Shown here one piece after another: positions 63,101-64,000 of a DNA stretch of 64,000 nt; position 1 is the stretch's first letter, and each line of letters opens with the position of its first letter. A model generated the notes under the pieces. It worked only from the letters and a program-made list of their open reading frames with translations, was not told where the DNA came from and ran no database searches. The translations under genes and the position numbers were made by a program. This DNA comes from Ketobacter sp036337295 (GTDB lineage: Bacteria; Pseudomonadota; Gammaproteobacteria; Pseudomonadales; Ketobacteraceae), in contig JAYZEN010000007.1 of NCBI GenBank assembly GCA_036337295.1, forward strand, positions 744,001 through 808,000, given 5' to 3'.

Positions 63101-64000
63101 TCCTCCCGCACGCCTTTTTTCCAGGTCTTTATCAATCTGCTCAACCTGCCGCCCCAGGCAGATGGCCGCTTTGATCTCAACATTGAGCCCCTGCTGCAGG
63201 AAGATAACCACAGTCATGCCAAGTACGACTTCAACCTGTATGTGAGCGAAGAGAGCGATGGCAGCCTGGATCTGGTGATGGTGTACAACACGGACCTGTA
63301 TCGGTCCGATACCGCACAGGGGTTACTGAATCATCTCACCCAGGTGCTGGGGAACCTCCACGACCGCGCCGATCAGGCACTGGCGGCCATCAAACTGATG
63401 GATACCGAGTCTGCAGACTGGCTGCCGGATCTGACGGTAGCCTTGCCCAAACCGTCCTGCTCCAGTCCGCTGGATCTGTTCCTGCGACATGCCCGCGAGG
63501 ACGCTGACAGGGTTGCGGTACGCTGCCAAAGCGGCACCATCACCTTCGGTGAGCTGGAGCTGCAAAGTCGACGGGTGGCCCAGGCCCTGATTGCCCGCGG
63601 CATTCAGGCAGGCGATCTGGTGTCGGTTTTGGCTACCCGTTCCCCGGATCTGATTGTTGCGTTACTGGGCATACTGCGGGCCGGAGCCGCCTTTAATATC
63701 CTGGATTCCGGATACCCGCTGGAGCGCCTGCATCGCCTCCTGACGGAAGCCCGGCCGGCATTGCTGCTGGATGCCACTGCCCAGGCCACGGATGTGTCCG
63801 GGTTGCAGAGCGCAATGGGAAGTGAACCGGCCGCTGTTTCGGTTACATTGGCCGACCTGCAACAGGAGAGCGGTGGTGATCCGTTTGTGGAACGACATGA
63901 TCCCCATGGGCTCGCCTATGTGGCGTTCACCTCCGGTTCCACCGGCAAACCCAAAGGGATCAAGGCGGATTTTCAGCCTCTGGCACACTTCGTTGAATGG
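54158..64000 (+). CDS. Lipopeptide NRPS 4: docking-C-C*-A-PCP-C-A-PCP-C-A (cut by right edge)
   Basis: Open frame of 3281 codons running off the window. A TubC_N-type docking domain (1-58, IRLWLEGENLRF) should accept the NRPS 3 tail. Module 8: C with altered HHIISDA (204-210; Gly to Ala), C* (about 524-970, HHIVLDG at 663), A (FDLTQKN at 1171, code DLKNVGSDVK), PCP Ser1513 (GGNSL). Module 9: C (HHIVTDG, 1702), no C*, A (FDLTQKN at 2222, code DLKNFGSDIK), PCP Ser2570. Module 10: C (HHIVSDG, 2775) and an A domain cut shortly after FTSGSTGKPKG (about 3256), before its specificity region. The start ATG has an AGGAA ribosome site and agrees with the docking domain. Release domain lies outside the window. 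Confidence 0.92.
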   Translation, partial: MNVVEFLASLAKQDIRLWLEGENLRFSAPEGAFTPEIRDKVVANKPAIIEFLRQARKLNEAAIEPVSRDQALQTSYGQQRLWILDQLNPHDVTYNMSSALRIKGPLRGDVLEKVLRELVKRHESLRTCFDENDGEPVQRILPADGWSLLRQDLSAMEPSQQQAAVDKAVSTESLTPYDLKTGPLFRARLLVLGADHHVLIAGMHHIISDAWSMEVLVKELSILYMAFSSGMVSPLPPLAIQYADYSAWQRQQMDGEAMQKHMAYWQETLAGAPPVLALPTDRPRQDIPSNNGALKMLPLPAALADKINRMCSALDVTPFMFFLGAWQLLLGRYADSRDVVIGSPIAGRSRSEVQELIGFFVNLLLMRLDLSGNPSVETFYQRVKNMALGAFSHQDLPIDRLLEVMDVERQPGYPPLAQAAFQLINLQDASSANPFGDAPVQIEAIPASHVAARMDMVLGVAKTGDQYEASLEYNTDLFNDSTVAGMMDQYLFLLDALASDRAQLVDDIQLYNDAHLLQQLGFDADTHDLLALNANQHSMVLDQLAHPHTIQNAYGIFVDLPLRPDARLLKQAIQALVDACAVLRTELVECGLPAADMAYAVMPRHKSISLEVIDLSQEHWLDYNIHSAALKLMHRAYDIFNEPLLRYYLLHQGEQYRLVLACHHIVLDGASTYLFMQRVLSGYQQLLNGVAFCPDLDEGARRFLSWSSTQTDTPQVLDYWRQRAAEVEPLNFSFSEYYRERGQESEFGDVVQTLALDHRQLATIREYCVQHGINLPLYFKTLFGLMLQHYCRPDSGFSFAEFFACRQQEWADALGCFYQQFPSVVAADLLSAGTTLVDWQQGMKTSRDRARSFRTVSLRSQQQILPTGRATFMFNFYNFVNRIEVAGAELQPVMSAPKVDGGVQFIVKELGDTLELELRYDAALFNGHQFLPRLMHLNEQVQFEPPAAAAQLQFLSAAEGMAMRAHNHTQPLVPGETVVQRFQASAEQWADNVAVKAPGAQLTYAELNTKANQLAHTLIEQGVTANVRVGVCLDRSTDLLVAILGVLKAGGAYVPLDPAYPKERLAYMLEDAAAPLVITASCHCAVLGEVSSRVLELDSNAQTIAQMSTANPDVPIDPASQIYVIYTSGSTGRPKGAMVKHSGEMNLQHWYLGLLGLSHEDCTLLVSAVGFDLTQKNLFAPLMVGASILMPAMELYDEHELLNLIRDHGVTWVNCAPSAFYPIAELAAADGYKALRSVRYLVLGGEPIRLSPLYHWLTSANSQAQLVNSYGPTECTDVVSYHVLDRIESDQQMIPIGKPVPNTELLLLNENLQAVVPGCVGEICVAGAGVGLGYINRPELTAQVFVDVERRAGKVYRTGDLGRLLPNGDIEYLGRKDFQIKLRGLRIELGEIEFALKRLPAVQDSLVLVHEDRLIAYLVAQAEPPGWRETLRDHLPEYMIPALLICLPSWPLTPNGKVDRKALPNPEQAVAELQVYVAPRTPTEQTLVGIWQEVLQRSNIGVMDNLFDVGGNSLLATRIVSRIKKQFEIPLGVRELFVAPTVAELAMVVERANQTRSIPPIESLPDDALVPLSYAQQRLWFLDQLEPGSTAYNMPGAFRLSGRINIQALQQALHTIVERHAVLRTTMTLVEDEPVQQVLPADHWQLQLIELATASAEQKQARIHQEVEALYGHQFDLGQGPLFYVKLLVLDAAEFVLLINMHHIVTDGWSNGILMRELGMLYDAYSHGRRSPLPDLKVQYRDFAQWQRQWLSGAELERQLSYWRQALAGVEVLNLPTNYPRAADTGFAGNVLSFELDANLSAKLNALCKRQGVSLYMATLAAYMVLLSKYSGQQDIAVGSPIANRNFEDIEPLIGFFVNTLVVRGELAPDLTFSQLLAQVQQKTLDSYAHQDVPFERLVDELVTERDMLHAPLFQVLFSLQNVDVQTTAGIPGIELQSIANHQVVAKFDLEFSMMEQGEVIAGEVVYRTGLFDKGFIQRLIQHYIKVLEWVVQTPDTRLDAVSLISPDEAQQLFSWNDTSVEYDRTVTVHQLIEAQVDQTPDAPALIQGERVLSYLALEQRSNQLARYLQQKGVVPGDVVAIMMARSPELMVSILAVMKAGATYLPLDPSYPADRIEYMLQDSAVSVLLVDEALRPEQEVRVSTLVTVGDITTQLDALSAERLPLQGNADTLLYVIYTSGSTGRPKGTGARHRAEVNLLNWYCRDFAMTPRDRVLLISAVGFDLTQKNFFAPLVSGAALVMPRSHHYDPYELLQDAGEHRVSWINCAPNAFYPLLEEDPGFTRLQSLRWVFLGGEPIDFDRVAKWIKQGSGKLVNSYGPTECADIATYHVVENLDHYKAGTIPIGRAIDNVKLYIVDEQLQLVPQGVPGELCIGGESVGPGYFNNPQQTADRFVSNPYLEDGSNLYRTGDLARYLSNGEIEYLGRIDAQVKIRGFRIEPGEIEMLLRQMDGISASCVVVREDSSGQKILVGYVVSEQEYSQSDFRAYLQPRLPEFMIPAAVVTLPQMPLTPNGKVAKNQLPAPLLEAAAEREIVAPQTDIERRVLAIWQAVLQQDALSIDDDFFAVGGQSLLATQVMSRLRREFAVNVPLRALFEAPTIRNIGQQVELALSNQATALPPVEVIDRSGHLPLSFVQQQLWLLDQLDPGTAAYNMPVALRIHGELDVEAFKHSFNQIIVRHETLRTNFKIIDGEPVAVIHGAADQGQENWDKEYWNLEYRDLSAEEPIAREAALQQLIHEQMDRGFNLQSDRLLRGVLVRLDDSASAPQHAFVGAVHHIVSDGWSLNVMTAELMELYQAAIEQRQARLPELTIQYVDVAAWQRKWLSGETLHEHVQFWREQLDNDGQVLQLQSDFPRPAVMTSNGAVVKAHVAPAVVGQLNALAQEEGATLFMVLVAAYQLLLQKYTGQERINVGTPIAGRDSIETEQLVGFFINTVVLSTEVHPELTVRELVRQVREVTLGAYAHQALPFEKLVEALRPPRDSSRTPFFQVFINLLNLPPQADGRFDLNIEPLLQEDNHSHAKYDFNLYVSEESDGSLDLVMVYNTDLYRSDTAQGLLNHLTQVLGNLHDRADQALAAIKLMDTESADWLPDLTVALPKPSCSSPLDLFLRHAREDADRVAVRCQSGTITFGELELQSRRVAQALIARGIQAGDLVSVLATRSPDLIVALLGILRAGAAFNILDSGYPLERLHRLLTEARPALLLDATAQATDVSGLQSAMGSEPAAVSVTLADLQQESGGDPFVERHDPHGLAYVAFTSGSTGKPKGIKADFQPLAHFVEW
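54767..54787 (+). other. Condensation domain of NRPS 4 module 8 with HHxxxDA motif
   Basis: Codons read HHIISDA: the Gly after the Asp is Ala (GCC 54785-54787), while the two His and Asp remain. All other LCL-type C domains in the locus keep DG. Confidence 0.85.
55730..57073 (+). other. C*3: extra condensation-like domain in NRPS 4, module 8
   Basis: About 448 residues between the altered C domain and the A domain. The motif CHHIVLDG is intact, and FMFNFYNFVN aligns with MFNYYNF of C*2. Its entrance motif LNANQHSMVLDQL differs from PMQRD of C*1 and C*2. Boundaries approximate. Confidence 0.8.

Noticed and set aside
1..64000. tRNA, rRNA, CRISPR, integrase or transposase
   Set aside because: Looked for on both strands; no cloverleaf, repeat-spacer pattern or mobile-element protein was recognised.

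Overview
The window comes from a high-GC gammaproteobacterial chromosome. Ornithine-lipid genes, an etfBA pair, a FadL-type porin, acetoacetyl-CoA synthetase, a MaoC hydratase and TolC suggest a marine, lipid- or alkane-using lineage such as Alcanivorax, Ketobacter or Marinobacter. That placement is inference from gene content and was not searched. No tRNA, rRNA, CRISPR array, transposase or phage gene was seen.

Positions 1-20,800 are mostly housekeeping and lipid-related genes. On the plus strand are the end of acetoacetyl-CoA synthetase, msrA and an M14-type peptidase. On the minus strand are olsB-olsA (ornithine lipid synthesis, 4-bp overlap) and a chalcone-isomerase-like exported protein. 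Then follow etfB-etfA, an outer-membrane barrel protein, a YdcH/DUF465 protein, a Tat-type lipoprotein with its GMC oxidoreductase, a TatD hydrolase, a small conserved protein and a MaoC-type hydratase. Four envelope or secreted proteins follow on the minus strand: a large lipoprotein, an S15-type hydrolase with a sorting-signal-like C-terminus, a FadL-type porin and a TolC-type outer-membrane protein.

Positions 21,401-64,000 hold a giant non-ribosomal peptide synthetase (NRPS) locus: four NRPS genes on the plus strand, the last running off the right edge. Read from the sequence, the assembly line is FAAL-ACP | C-A-PCP | C-A-PCP || C-A-PCP-E | C-A-PCP-E | C-A-PCP || dock-C-C*-A-PCP | C-C*-A-PCP || dock-C-C*-A-PCP | C-A-PCP | C-A(cut). 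A fatty acyl-AMP ligase (FAAL) loads a fatty acid, so the product should be a lipopeptide of at least ten residues. Specificity codes read by hand suggest Ala, Thr, Val-like (D), branched aliphatic (D), Ile-like, three residues sharing code DLKNVGSDVK, one with DLKNFGSDIK, then one or more unknown.

The most unusual feature is a second condensation-like domain (C*) placed between C and A in three modules. These are exactly the three modules whose A domain carries DLKNVGSDVK. The fourth A domain of that class lacks C* and has a changed code. This suggests that C* acts on, or recruits an enzyme to, that particular residue. Other oddities are a membrane diguanylate cyclase gene between the third and fourth NRPS genes, altered HHxxxDG motifs in one epimerase and one condensation domain, a polyglutamine tract in a condensation domain, and two kinds of docking system in one line. 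The divergent tolC gene next to the locus could serve export, but this is not shown.
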